Source: an uncultured Collinsella sp. (lineage in GTDB: Bacteria; Actinomycetota; Coriobacteriia; Coriobacteriales; Coriobacteriaceae). Taken from it: 14,585 nt of DNA. The notes beneath the pieces are model-generated. The model was given only the letters and a program-made list of their open reading frames with translations, ran no database searches and was not told where the DNA came from. Location: positions 1 through 14,585 of the forward strand of contig CATYHY010000025.1 in the NCBI GenBank assembly GCA_958407085.1, written 5' to 3'. Positions 1 through 7,285 of the stretch are shown in pieces. Positions within the stretch are counted from its first letter, which is position 1. The number at the start of each line of letters is the position of its first letter. The position numbers and the translations under genes are program-made.

Positions 1-97
1 GGTGGTTGTTGACCACGTAGTGCACGAAGTTGCTGCCGATGAAGCCGCAGCCGCCCGTGACGATGATGTTCTTCGGCTCGAAGAGCTCTTCAGTCAT
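1..97 (-). CDS. rfbB: dTDP-glucose 4,6-dehydratase, N-terminal fragment (runs off the left edge)
   Basis: Only the first 32 codons are in the window. They encode MTEELFEPKNIIVTGGCGF followed by IGSNFVHYVVNNH. The GGCGFIGSNF stretch is the glycine-rich NAD-binding Rossmann motif (GxxGxxG) of extended short-chain dehydrogenases, and with the following FVHY it is typical of RmlB/RfbB. The enzyme converts dTDP-glucose to dTDP-4-keto-6-deoxyglucose, the second step of dTDP-L-rhamnose synthesis in the cytoplasm. The ATG at 97-95 has a GGAG ribosome site at 106-109, 8 bases upstream. It lies 22 bases after the rfbA stop and is probably cotranscribed with it. Another NAD-dependent sugar epimerase cannot be excluded from 32 residues, but the pairing with rfbA makes RfbB by far the most likely. 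Confidence 0.9.
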   Translation of the reverse strand, partial: MTEELFEPKNIIVTGGCGFIGSNFVHYVVNNH

Positions 98-119
98 GTC
101 TCTATCTCCAGTCATCCGT

Positions 120-1019
120 TTAGTACTCGCGCGGGCTGTTGACGATCTCGCCGGCGGCGACCTTCTTGAGGTGCTGGCCGTAGACCGACTTGCCGTAGGC
201 CGCGGCCGCCTCCTCCAGCCGCGCCGTGTCGATCCAGCCGTTCTCCCAGGCGATCTCCTCGGGGACGGACACGGGGAGGTCCTGGGAGTGCTCGACGGCG
301 CGGACGAACTCCGCCGCCTCGTGGAGCGACTCCATGGTGCCGGTGTCCAGCCACGCGTAGCCGCGGCCGAGGGTCACCACGGAGAGCGTCCCCTCCTCCA
401 GGTACATCTGGTTGAGCGTGGTGATCTCCAGCTCGCCGCGTGCGGAGGGCTTCACCTCGGCGGCGCGGGAGGCCACGTCGCCCGGGTAGAAGTACAGGCC
501 GGTGACGGCGTAGGAGCTCTTGGGGCGCTCGGGCTTCTCCTCGATGGACACGGCCCTCCCCCCGCGGTCGAACTCCACGACGCCGAAGCGCTCGGGGTCG
601 TCCACGTGGTAGCCGAAGACCGTGGCTCGGCCCGACTCGGCGTTCCGGGCGGCGCGCGTCAGGTGGCGCGACAGGCCGTTGCCGTAGAAGATGTTGTCGC
701 CGAGCACCAGCGCGCAGGGCTCGCCGCCGATGAACTCCTCGCCGATGGTGAAGGCCTGCGCGAGGCCGTCCGGCGAGGGCTGCTCGGCGTAGGAGAGGCT
801 CACGCCGAAGCGGGAGCCGTCGCCCAGCAGGCGCTGGAAGTTGGGCAGGTCGGTCGGCGTGGAGATGACCAGGATGTCCTTGATGCCCGCCAGCATGAGG
901 GTGGACAGCGGGTAGTAGATCATGGGCTTGTCGTAGACCGGCAGCAGCTGCTTGCTGGTGACTAGCGTGAGCGGGTACAGGCGCGTGCCGGACCCGCCGG
1001 CGAGGATTATGCCTTTCAT
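120..1019 (-). CDS. rfbA: Glucose-1-phosphate thymidylyltransferase (RfbA/RmlA)
   Basis: A 299-residue cytoplasmic nucleotidyltransferase that joins dTTP and glucose-1-phosphate to give dTDP-glucose, the first committed step to dTDP-L-rhamnose. The nucleotide-binding signature GGSGTRLYPLT is at residues 8-18, followed by SKQLLPVYDKPM (22-33), EQPSPDGLAQAF (79-90), LGDNIFYG (106-113, with the metal-binding Asp108) and an EEKP motif near 160. The length is normal for the family (about 290-300). The ATG at 1019-1017 is preceded by a GAGG-containing site about 10 bases upstream. Codon use is very GC-rich, unlike the low-GC glycosyltransferases further upstream in the operon. A decayed wecB fragment, not a working gene, lies directly before it. 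It works with rfbB, which follows; rfbC and rfbD are not in the window. Confidence 0.97.
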   Translation of the reverse strand: MKGIILAGGSGTRLYPLTLVTSKQLLPVYDKPMIYYPLSTLMLAGIKDILVISTPTDLPNFQRLLGDGSRFGVSLSYAEQPSPDGLAQAFTIGEEFIGGEPCALVLGDNIFYGNGLSRHLTRAARNAESGRATVFGYHVDDPERFGVVEFDRGGRAVSIEEKPERPKSSYAVTGLYFYPGDVASRAAEVKPSARGELEITTLNQMYLEEGTLSVVTLGRGYAWLDTGTMESLHEAAEFVRAVEHSQDLPVSVPEEIAWENGWIDTARLEEAAAAYGKSVYGQHLKKVAAGEIVNSPREY

Positions 1020-1048
1020 ATAATCTGTCCTCTACAATCGAAATGTGT

Positions 1049-1080
1049 TTTATATCGAGCGATAAAATGGCTCGGAACAA
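1049..1080 (-). promoter_or_regulatory. Possible internal promoter before rfbA (weak)
   Basis: On the minus strand a TATAAA box (1049-1054) lies in a short AT-rich patch about 30 bases before the rfbA start, with TTGTTC at 1075-1080. The 20-base spacer is longer than the usual 16-18, so this is only a candidate. If real, it would let rfbAB be expressed independently of the long operon. Confidence 0.2.
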
Positions 1081-1411
1081 ACGGTGTATGGGCTCGCTAA
1101 GGTTCTCGCGGCGGTACACCGTAATGAGGATAAGGCGGCTCCCGGTAGCCCAGTCGAGCTCGCGGGTGGGATTAGCCCTTGCGCACCGTCGTACGCAGCG
1201 CGTCGACGCTGAATTCTAGCAGGTTCCGGCGGCTCGCCTCCGTGGCTGTGAAGTACCAGTTAGCCAGCACGTACACAGTCTGCCGGCCGAACTCCTAAGG
1301 CCAGGGGCTGTACGGGTTGCGCATACGGAGTTTCGCCTCAACGTGTCCGACGGGAATCTGCAGGTAGAAGCATGCGAGCACTGCCGTACGACAGCCGCCT
1401 TCCCGCGCCAT
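1066..1411 (-). pseudogene. wecB: Decayed internal fragment of UDP-N-acetylglucosamine 2-epimerase (non-hydrolysing)
   Basis: Conceptual translation of the minus strand after the acetyltransferase stop gives recognisable WecB/MnaA sequence. From 1411 one frame reads ACFYLQIPVGHVEAKLR, then RNPYSPWP, a TAG stop (1295-1297), EFGRQTVYVLA, NWYFTATEASRRNLLEF and SVDALRTTVRKG, ending at TAA (1172-1174). After SHP an extra base (1162) shifts the frame, and ELDWATGSRLILITVYRRENL plus SEPIHRLFRAI follow, ending near 1066. The order and content match the middle third of the family (GHVEAGLRT, YSPWPEE, LDWATGSR, HRRENLGEP). About 13 residues are missing after NLL, and the N-terminal and C-terminal parts are absent. 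The TAG replaces the first Glu of PWPEE, and the conserved His of HRREN is Tyr. The intact enzyme makes UDP-ManNAc. This relic cannot be functional. Confidence 0.88.
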
Positions 1412-1423
1412 CGGTCTTTGCGG

Positions 1424-2065
1424 CTAGCTAACCCTCCCCGCTTCACCCTGCACACGCATCTGCAGAGCCTTCTCGGCGAACCTCCGGGGCTCGTACGCGT
1501 CCTCAACCAGCATCATGAGCTCGCCGGGCTCCAGCTCCCACCAGCGAGAATCCTCAAGCGCGGCGATCGTCTCGCCGTCGAAGCGCTTCCGCCGCTCCCT
1601 CGCGGGCGCGCCCGTCACGATCGAGTAAGGCTCCACATCGTGCGTCACGATGCTGCCCGCGCCTATCACTGCGCCGTTGCCTATGCGATTGCAACCCGAA
1701 GTAATGATTGAGCCATAGCCGACCCAGACATCGTTACCGATCACGAGCCCGCTCCGCTCAACGTCGTAATCCGACACCCCAGTGAATGTGGGGTTGTAGA
1801 GCAAGGGCGACATGACGGCCCGCTCCGTCGGGTGGTTCGCTCCAAAGTAGCGGACGTTCCCGGCGAAGGAGCAGTATCGGCCGACGAGGATAGACCCCCC
1901 TCCGCCGTTGAACGCGTCATCGAAGCAGGAGCCGTACGTATGGAGGTCGACGTCGACGCCGTGCAGACTCTTCGCATAGGCACGCAGCTCGCTCGACGTC
2001 ATCTGCCACTCAACGGAACCGCGCCATTTGTACTTCAGTTTTATTGCCAACGCCTTAGCGTTCAT
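1424..2065 (-). CDS. CatB-like hexapeptide-repeat O-acetyltransferase
   Basis: A 213-residue left-handed beta-helix acyltransferase, probably transferring acetyl from acetyl-CoA to a hydroxyl of the repeat unit in the cytoplasm. Hexapeptide repeats are visible around SILVGRYCSFAGN (58-70) and from GLVIGNDVWVGYGSII (106-121) through CNRIGNGAVIGAGSIVTHDV (125-144). The loop GANHPTE holds His78, which corresponds to the catalytic His of the CatB/VatD branch, and the C-terminal SIVTGAPARERRKRF is the usual CoA-proximal ending of that branch. The ATG at 2065 has GGAG 9 bases upstream. The gene lies 43 bases after the flippase stop. The wecB relic begins in the same frame right after its TAG stop, suggesting a recombination junction here. 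The sugar acceptor cannot be told from sequence; a serine acetyltransferase is unlikely given the CatB-like loop. Confidence 0.87.
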   Translation of the reverse strand: MNAKALAIKLKYKWRGSVEWQMTSSELRAYAKSLHGVDVDLHTYGSCFDDAFNGGGGSILVGRYCSFAGNVRYFGANHPTERAVMSPLLYNPTFTGVSDYDVERSGLVIGNDVWVGYGSIITSGCNRIGNGAVIGAGSIVTHDVEPYSIVTGAPARERRKRFDGETIAALEDSRWWELEPGELMMLVEDAYEPRRFAEKALQMRVQGEAGRVS

Positions 2066-2108
2066 GGTACATGTCTCCTTTGGCTCAATACTGCACTTAC
2101 AGCGCCCG

Positions 2109-3536
2109 CTAATGCTTGACGCCTTTTCTTCTTCTGAGTAGCTTCAACAAGGCACGTATCTCGCTTTTCGCTTGGGCGGCCTGAAGCGCGACGACCGCGA
2201 GCGCGCATGCGCCGGCCAAAAAGGTGTAGTTCTCCACATTCAACGCTGCCAAGACCGCCTGAAAGATCAAGAGGGCCACGCAGGTGTAAAACACCAACCA
2301 ATTAGTGCGCACATCGACAGCGCGGGCGGCCCCGCGCATCCTCGACAGCATTACGAGAAAGTTGCTGACCACATCGGCTATGCAGGCTCCTAGAAGGCCG
2401 AGCGTCGGAACCAGAGCCCAGCAACCCGCCATGGTCGCGACCGCACCGATCATCGTCGTAACGAACAGCCTTTTTGTATCCATGCTAGCGGAGTAAATAG
2501 TTCCGTAGAAAGAGAAAATCGTGTTGAAGAAGAAGGCGACCAGGAGAAGCGGGATGTACCTCCACGCGGAATAGAAGCTACTTTGCAGGAGCAACGAGGC
2601 GAGGAGTGGAGTGACCGCAGCGAGCAGAGCGGCACAGGAGAACATGATGAACTGGAGTGCCGAAAAGACCGTCGTGAAGAAGTCTCCGGCCCCCTCTTTT
2701 TTGAACTCCTGATATGCCGAGATCTGCCATGCCTGCTGAAAGATCTGAAACACGGCGTTCAACAGATTTGGAATCTTGCTTGCCGCAGCGTACAGCCCGT
2801 TCGAGGCAATTCCCAGAAACCCCGTCACGAAAAACCTACTGATGCTATTGTTTACCCACCAAAAGAGCGTGTTGGGTGTCAGAGGAATCGCGTAGGACAT
2901 CATCTTCTTCAGGTCGACGCGAAGGTCGCTCATCCCAACATGCAGCAAATGGTCGCGGTGTTTGCCAAGGGCCTCGTATACCAACGACCCGCAGACACCC
3001 CCGAGTATCGTCGCGATGAAGTACCCCTCGACACCCAGCCTCAGCTGCGCGATGAACACAAAGGCGCCGATAAGGGTGGCCAGCGAGGAAATCCCAGCGG
3101 CAAAGGGAATGATGCGCACCTGGTCGAGCGCCCGCGCGACGTTGCTTTGGTACGTCAGCATGGCATTGCTCGCATAGGCCGCCAAGAACCAGAGCTTGTA
3201 ATCGCCAAGCCCCCCGAAGATGCCAAGATCGAGCAGTGGAAGCATGACGGTGACGATTGCGAAGCTCACGAGGACAATCGCCAGCCCCGCAGTCACGTAG
3301 CGGTCGGTGTTCTTCGAGTCATCGATGACGAACCGCAGCACCGCATCAGAAATCGAAAGCGTCGCGAGGGGCACCATAAGCGTGATGACCGTCAGCGACA
3401 TGTCGGTGATTCCGTACTCGCCCTCGCTCAGGTAGTAAGTGTAGAGCGGAACAAGCACGAAGGCTATAAGCTTCGTCGCAACGGAGTTGACAGCGAAAAG
3501 GACTATGTTCTGCGCAAGGCTCTTGTATTTGTTCAA
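2109..3536 (-). CDS. Wzx-type polysaccharide flippase (MOP superfamily)
   Basis: An integral membrane protein of 475 residues with about 12-14 hydrophobic segments spread along the whole length and a short basic tail (LLRRRKGVKH). The N-terminus (NKYKSLAQNIVLFAVNS, then TKLIAFVLVPLYTYYL, SEGEYGITD) is characteristic of the PST/Wzx branch of the MOP superfamily. It should flip undecaprenyl-diphosphate-linked repeat units from the inner to the outer face of the membrane. I place the start at TTG 3536-3534 because GGAG at 3543-3546 sits 6 bases before it; an in-frame TTG at 3548 would add four residues but has no good ribosome site. It lies between the FrhB-like gene and the acetyltransferase and, with the Wzy-type gene, defines a Wzx/Wzy-dependent pathway. 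Confidence 0.93.
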   Translation of the reverse strand: MNKYKSLAQNIVLFAVNSVATKLIAFVLVPLYTYYLSEGEYGITDMSLTVITLMVPLATLSISDAVLRFVIDDSKNTDRYVTAGLAIVLVSFAIVTVMLPLLDLGIFGGLGDYKLWFLAAYASNAMLTYQSNVARALDQVRIIPFAAGISSLATLIGAFVFIAQLRLGVEGYFIATILGGVCGSLVYEALGKHRDHLLHVGMSDLRVDLKKMMSYAIPLTPNTLFWWVNNSISRFFVTGFLGIASNGLYAAASKIPNLLNAVFQIFQQAWQISAYQEFKKEGAGDFFTTVFSALQFIMFSCAALLAAVTPLLASLLLQSSFYSAWRYIPLLLVAFFFNTIFSFYGTIYSASMDTKRLFVTTMIGAVATMAGCWALVPTLGLLGACIADVVSNFLVMLSRMRGAARAVDVRTNWLVFYTCVALLIFQAVLAALNVENYTFLAGACALAVVALQAAQAKSEIRALLKLLRRRKGVKH

Positions 3537-3542
3537 ACCCGT

Positions 3543-3546
3543 CTCC
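3543..3546 (-). promoter_or_regulatory. Ribosome binding site choosing the flippase start
   Basis: GGAG on the minus strand, 6 bases before TTG 3536. It overlaps the only upstream in-frame start candidate (TTG 3548), which argues that the shorter form is made. Confidence 0.5.
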
Positions 3547-3556
3547 AAGCTAAGCT

Positions 3557-4723
3557 CTACTCGATCTTGCCCGACGCGATGCGTCGGAGCGTGCCAAGGA
3601 ACATTTTGCAGCGAACGGCGAGTGGCAGCCGCTTTTGCCAGCAGGCAAGCTGCCTGAGCGAGTAACTCGGCGTTTGTTTACGTGCAAGCCTCATTGCGAG
3701 GATAAACGAGTGCATCGCCGACTTGCGCATGCACTGACCGGGCTGCATCTCATTCACCACCTCAAGATCCTCCAAGGGAGACGTCTCCAGAACGCCCGCA
3801 GCGACGGCGGAGCGGAGCAGCTCTTCTCCGGCTTTTGTACGGGCAAACGTCACGTTGCGGCCATCCGCTTCCTTAAAAGATGGGTGGCCGCCGACAAGGT
3901 ACCAGCCATCGCCGCAGCTGAGGTCAGCGACCTCGCCGGTTCCCTCCCAGCAAAAGCGGCACACTTCCTGAAGATCCCTGCCGAGTATTTGACCCCAGGA
4001 CTTCTCGTATTCCATCTCGGCCGCCGTGCCGCCCTCGAAGGCGGCGGTAGTCATGCCGGGCCAGCCACAGCCCCTGTAGCGAAAGCTCGACAGGTTATCG
4101 CGGCTGCCGCCCATCGAGGCCAGCAGCCGGTCGTTGGCCTGTGCCGTCGGGGTTCCCCCACAGAAGAACGAGAGCAAGTAGGGGAAGGTATTTTTCCAGT
4201 CGGCATTGCCAACAAGCCATGAGCGTAGAACACGGATGTCACACGGCTTAGCGACGACCGCGTAGCGCTTGCCTTGGTCGACTCTATTGAAAAGGCCGAC
4301 ATAGGGTGACGAGGCGGTGTAGCGAGACCCCGCGCAGGCCAGCACCTCGTCAGGCGTCTCAGAGACCACTGTCGTGGTCCTCATGGGGTCTTCGGGGTCG
4401 GTGGAAACTTGGACGACCCCGTCCACCATCCCGTTCCGGAGGAGGTGAGCGCAAAGCGCCGTGAGCGTACCACCGGAAGAGGCGGCGTGACGCACATCAG
4501 GATTAGAAGACCAGCTGTAGCACGCGGTGAGGAGCGGGCCCCAGGGAGCGGAGGGGTTCCCCGCCCCGGTCAGGCTGTTGCAATAGCAGACGGAGGTATC
4601 GAAGCCCGATTCCTCCGGGTCGGAGGTCGGACGATAGTACCCGCGAGCATCGATATGGTGATCGCAAACTCCGCTGCACAGGCCGCACCCGCAGCAATAT
4701 CTTTCTACACGCGAAGCCATCAT
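3557..4723 (-). CDS. FrhB-like iron-sulfur protein (coenzyme F420 hydrogenase/dehydrogenase beta-subunit family) of polysaccharide clusters
   Basis: A 388-residue protein with an N-terminal 4Fe-4S motif, C10-x2-C13-x2-C16-x3-C20 (within CCGCGLCSGVC), then the FrhB N- and C-terminal domains: ASSGG (81-85), AKPCDI (158-163), RYRGCGWPG (215-223) and CRFCWEGTGEVADLSCGDGW (255-274). Only one ferredoxin-type cluster motif is seen. FrhB homologues recur beside polysaccharide pyruvyl transferases in capsule loci, as here, but their reaction is not established; a redox or flavin-dependent step linked to pyruvylation is an inference. F420 use is not implied. Its ATG (4723) overlaps the pyruvyl transferase stop by four bases (ATGA), so the two are translationally coupled. 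A second ATG lies at the next codon. The protein looks soluble. Confidence 0.88.
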   Translation of the reverse strand: MMASRVERYCCGCGLCSGVCDHHIDARGYYRPTSDPEESGFDTSVCYCNSLTGAGNPSAPWGPLLTACYSWSSNPDVRHAASSGGTLTALCAHLLRNGMVDGVVQVSTDPEDPMRTTTVVSETPDEVLACAGSRYTASSPYVGLFNRVDQGKRYAVVAKPCDIRVLRSWLVGNADWKNTFPYLLSFFCGGTPTAQANDRLLASMGGSRDNLSSFRYRGCGWPGMTTAAFEGGTAAEMEYEKSWGQILGRDLQEVCRFCWEGTGEVADLSCGDGWYLVGGHPSFKEADGRNVTFARTKAGEELLRSAVAAGVLETSPLEDLEVVNEMQPGQCMRKSAMHSFILAMRLARKQTPSYSLRQLACWQKRLPLAVRCKMFLGTLRRIASGKIE

Positions 4724-5928
4724 GCCAGCCCCGCCGCCTTGGCGAAACCCTCGCAGTAGCGTGACAAACCGTCGAGGTAAACAGGCTTGGCTCTTTCGAC
4801 TGCCTTGGCGAGCTCGTCCCTTCGCCCGAAGTAGTCGAAAAACAGATCGAGGGCACCGTCGATGGTAAGGTCGGCCTTGGCGTCAATGAGATAGGGATAG
4901 CCAAGAGTGCCGTACAGCCCGTTGAACTTCCGGCTATAGGCGACGGGAACGACCGGGACGCCGCTCGAGATCGCCCCAATGGTCGAGTGCATGCGCGCCC
5001 CGGAGAAGAAGTCCAGGGAAGAGATGTAGGACTTCGCCTCACTCGCCGATTCGAAAGGCTCCGGAAGAATGACTCCGGGGTGACGGGAGCGAAGGTCCAC
5101 GCAGGCGGAGTAGTCGTCATCCACGCCGCCCTCTCCACCGTCTGAGGCGACGACATGGGGCACGAGGTGGACGGCGATACCTTCGTCGTCACTCAGCCTC
5201 CGCACGAGCTCGTCGACGAAGTCGCGATAGGAGAAGGAGAGGCCGAAGTAATTCTTGTGGTCGTATCCGCCGGAATACAGGAGGCCGGAGACGTTGAGGC
5301 CGACGTTGAGCTTGCCGTTGCTCTGCTCGCGTTTCTCGAAAGGCAGGGCGAATGCGACGTCAATTACCTGCTGGAGCGGGACGTCGATGCCGAGCTCGCG
5401 GCAGCACGCAAGCGACTTGTCGTCGCGAACGAAGATCGCGGCAAGCTTACCAAGCTCCCTCTTGGCAACGGCGCTTCCCAACCTTGTGTTGAATGGGCCT
5501 ATTGTCTGGGGCGCAAACACGATGGGGGCACCATGCGCTTTGGCGTGCTCTATGGCCAGAGACTCGGCGATAAGCCGCGTGATGCCGTAGTTGTCTGTAT
5601 AGCCATCCCCTCCGCAAAGGTCGACGACGAGGTCGCAGCCGTCAAAGGCATCGCTCTTCCGGATGAGCGAGGGGTTTTTGATGGTCGCCTTTAGGCGCGG
5701 GTAGGTGCGGTACTCGTACGGATTGGACGTCACGCCCACAAGCGAGGTATACGAAGCGAGATCCACGGGGTATCTGGGCTCGGACAAGATCACCCTATAG
5801 CAGGGTTGCACATCGTACTCGGCGAAAACCGAATCCATAAGACGGATGTTCGAGACAGCGAGCGCCGAGCATCCAAGGTTGTAGTCTCTTACAAGGTGGG
5901 AAACCAATCCCACGGTCATTTTACGCAT
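4720..5928 (-). CDS. Polysaccharide pyruvyl transferase family protein
   Basis: A 402-residue cytoplasmic protein of the CsaB/ExoV/WcaK pyruvyl transferase family, with a GT-B-like fold and two halves. The N-terminal part carries VGLVSHLVRDYNLGCSALA (6-24) and VDLCGGDGYTDNYG (102-115), followed by APQTIGPF (139-146). The C-terminal signature FFSGARMHSTIGAISSGVPV (307-326), with the conserved Arg-x-His, and AYSRKFNGLYG (330-340) bind the donor in known members. It probably adds a ketal-linked pyruvate from phosphoenolpyruvate to the repeat unit, giving negative charge. The ATG at 5928 has AGGAG 11 bases upstream and overlaps the Wzy-type gene by 8 bases; the ATG at 5919 is an alternative, while an upstream in-frame ATG at 5997 lies deep in the previous gene. 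It is paired with the FrhB-like gene that follows. Confidence 0.92.
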   Translation of the reverse strand: MRKMTVGLVSHLVRDYNLGCSALAVSNIRLMDSVFAEYDVQPCYRVILSEPRYPVDLASYTSLVGVTSNPYEYRTYPRLKATIKNPSLIRKSDAFDGCDLVVDLCGGDGYTDNYGITRLIAESLAIEHAKAHGAPIVFAPQTIGPFNTRLGSAVAKRELGKLAAIFVRDDKSLACCRELGIDVPLQQVIDVAFALPFEKREQSNGKLNVGLNVSGLLYSGGYDHKNYFGLSFSYRDFVDELVRRLSDDEGIAVHLVPHVVASDGGEGGVDDDYSACVDLRSRHPGVILPEPFESASEAKSYISSLDFFSGARMHSTIGAISSGVPVVPVAYSRKFNGLYGTLGYPYLIDAKADLTIDGALDLFFDYFGRRDELAKAVERAKPVYLDGLSRYCEGFAKAAGLA

Positions 5929-7285
5929 CACTAGCAGTGCTCCTCTCTGCGAACGGGGCAAGGCCCCGCTCTTTTCTGGAAATAATGACGTATGCAATCA
6001 ACAGGGCGATAAGCTCGAAGTGGAGCCTCGCCAAATCGGTCTCCTGCACCCCGAACTGCGCGATGTAGTAGAGCGCGAAGACGATGAAGGCTATGCCGCC
6101 GAACGTGAACCGGCCTTCCCCCTCAATGCGGCACCCACGATGCCGCCATGCGTAGCGAAGGTTGCCGACATAGAAAACAATGAGCGCGATAAGACCGATG
6201 ACGCCACATTGCAGGTAGATGTACAGGTAGTTGACCTCGACGGAGGTCTTCGTCGTCCACTGATTGAGAACATGGCTGAACTCCGCCTTGACGCCGAGGC
6301 CGGCAAGCCAGTTATCGCCCACGTAATCAATGACCCACGCATACAGATCAAAGCGGTTCCCAAACCCCACCACGCTCGAGTTCTGAGACTGAGCGGTACC
6401 GGCCAACATCGAAAGGACGGCGGAAGCGAAATCACTGAAAGCCTTCGAGAAGAGGCTGAGGTCGAAGCCCAGTGCGTCACTGCCCAACACGAGGACGCAT
6501 AACCCCAGACATAATTCCGCGATTACGGAGAGCACCTTGCCCGCGCCGGAGCGCAGGATCAAAATTGAATTGGCGGCAACAAAAACGCAGATACCGAGAC
6601 GGGATACGGATAGGATCATGCTCACGACGAGCGGCACATATGCCAACACGAGCGCCCTCTTGCCCGCCTTGCTCACCCTGGTTGTGAGGCGGTAGGCGAC
6701 CAAGACCGAAGCTATAGCCTCGAACAGGCCGAGGTTTATCGGCGAACCGAACGTGCCGGTGCACCGCAGCACCCCATAGCGCAACCCTGTACTGCCGTCC
6801 GCGGGATTCATCAAAGCCCCTTGCACGAAATACTGCCCCGTCAGCGACTCGGCAATCCCGAGCATGCCAAGAAGTACCGCAGCGTAGATGATGCCGTCTA
6901 TCGCCCTGAAAAAGTCCCGCCTATCCTCGATGGAGAAGACGATGGCGACGCACGCAAGGAGCTCGGCGAAGAGCCAAGCGACGCCGTTCATGAAGCTGGC
7001 AGTGACGAAGTTGAAGATCGTGTATACGGCGAGGTAGAGCCATACCGTCCAGTCCTCTTTAAAGACCTTGGCGTCGAAGTTCCGAAGTCTAAAAACGAAG
7101 AAGAACAAGACGAGCAGCAGCCCGCAGAAATTAGCATAGCTAAGCGGCCCGAGGTAGTAGTTGAGGGGCATGATCGGATAGAGCATGAGCACGAACATAA
7201 AGAAGAACTTGTTCGGCTTCCTTCGGTTGCCGGCAGAGTCGCGAAGGAGAATCTGCGCGTAGGGCACGCTAGGGGCTTCCGTCAT
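5921..7285 (-). CDS. Wzy-type O-antigen/capsule repeat-unit polymerase (O-antigen ligase family)
   Basis: A 454-residue multi-pass membrane protein. Hydrophobic segments begin at FFFMFVLMLYPIMP (27-40) and LLLVLFFFVF (56-65) and continue through about 10-12 helices. A large outer loop (about 270-355) contains WLAGLGVKAEFSH (326-338) and SVEVNYLYIYLQCGVIGLIA (348-367), the pattern of the Wzy/WaaL family in which a glycine-rich GxG stretch precedes an N-Y/L helix and a GIxG turn. CTGTFGSPINLGLF (175-188) is also typical of the family. It should polymerise lipid-linked repeat units on the outer face. A ligase role is less likely since the cluster has a Wzx gene and no lipid A context. The ATG at 7285 overlaps the previous stop by four bases (ATGA). 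Sequence identity in this family is low, so the call rests on topology, motifs and context. Confidence 0.86.
   Translation of the reverse strand: MTEAPSVPYAQILLRDSAGNRRKPNKFFFMFVLMLYPIMPLNYYLGPLSYANFCGLLLVLFFFVFRLRNFDAKVFKEDWTVWLYLAVYTIFNFVTASFMNGVAWLFAELLACVAIVFSIEDRRDFFRAIDGIIYAAVLLGMLGIAESLTGQYFVQGALMNPADGSTGLRYGVLRCTGTFGSPINLGLFEAIASVLVAYRLTTRVSKAGKRALVLAYVPLVVSMILSVSRLGICVFVAANSILILRSGAGKVLSVIAELCLGLCVLVLGSDALGFDLSLFSKAFSDFASAVLSMLAGTAQSQNSSVVGFGNRFDLYAWVIDYVGDNWLAGLGVKAEFSHVLNQWTTKTSVEVNYLYIYLQCGVIGLIALIVFYVGNLRYAWRHRGCRIEGEGRFTFGGIAFIVFALYYIAQFGVQETDLARLHFELIALLIAYVIISRKERGLAPFAERSTASDA

Noticed and set aside
30..965. A 311-codon plus-strand frame opposite rfbA
   Set aside because: It is an antisense shadow caused by high GC; the product shows no family motif, while the minus strand encodes an unmistakable RfbA.
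112..1119. A 335-codon minus-strand frame overlapping all of rfbA
   Set aside because: Its first residues (YRRENLSEPIHRLFRAI) are the tail of the wecB relic and the rest is an out-of-frame shadow of rfbA rich in Arg and Ala.
2583..3665. A 360-codon plus-strand frame opposite the flippase
   Set aside because: The predicted protein is a highly charged low-information sequence antisense to a clear membrane transporter.
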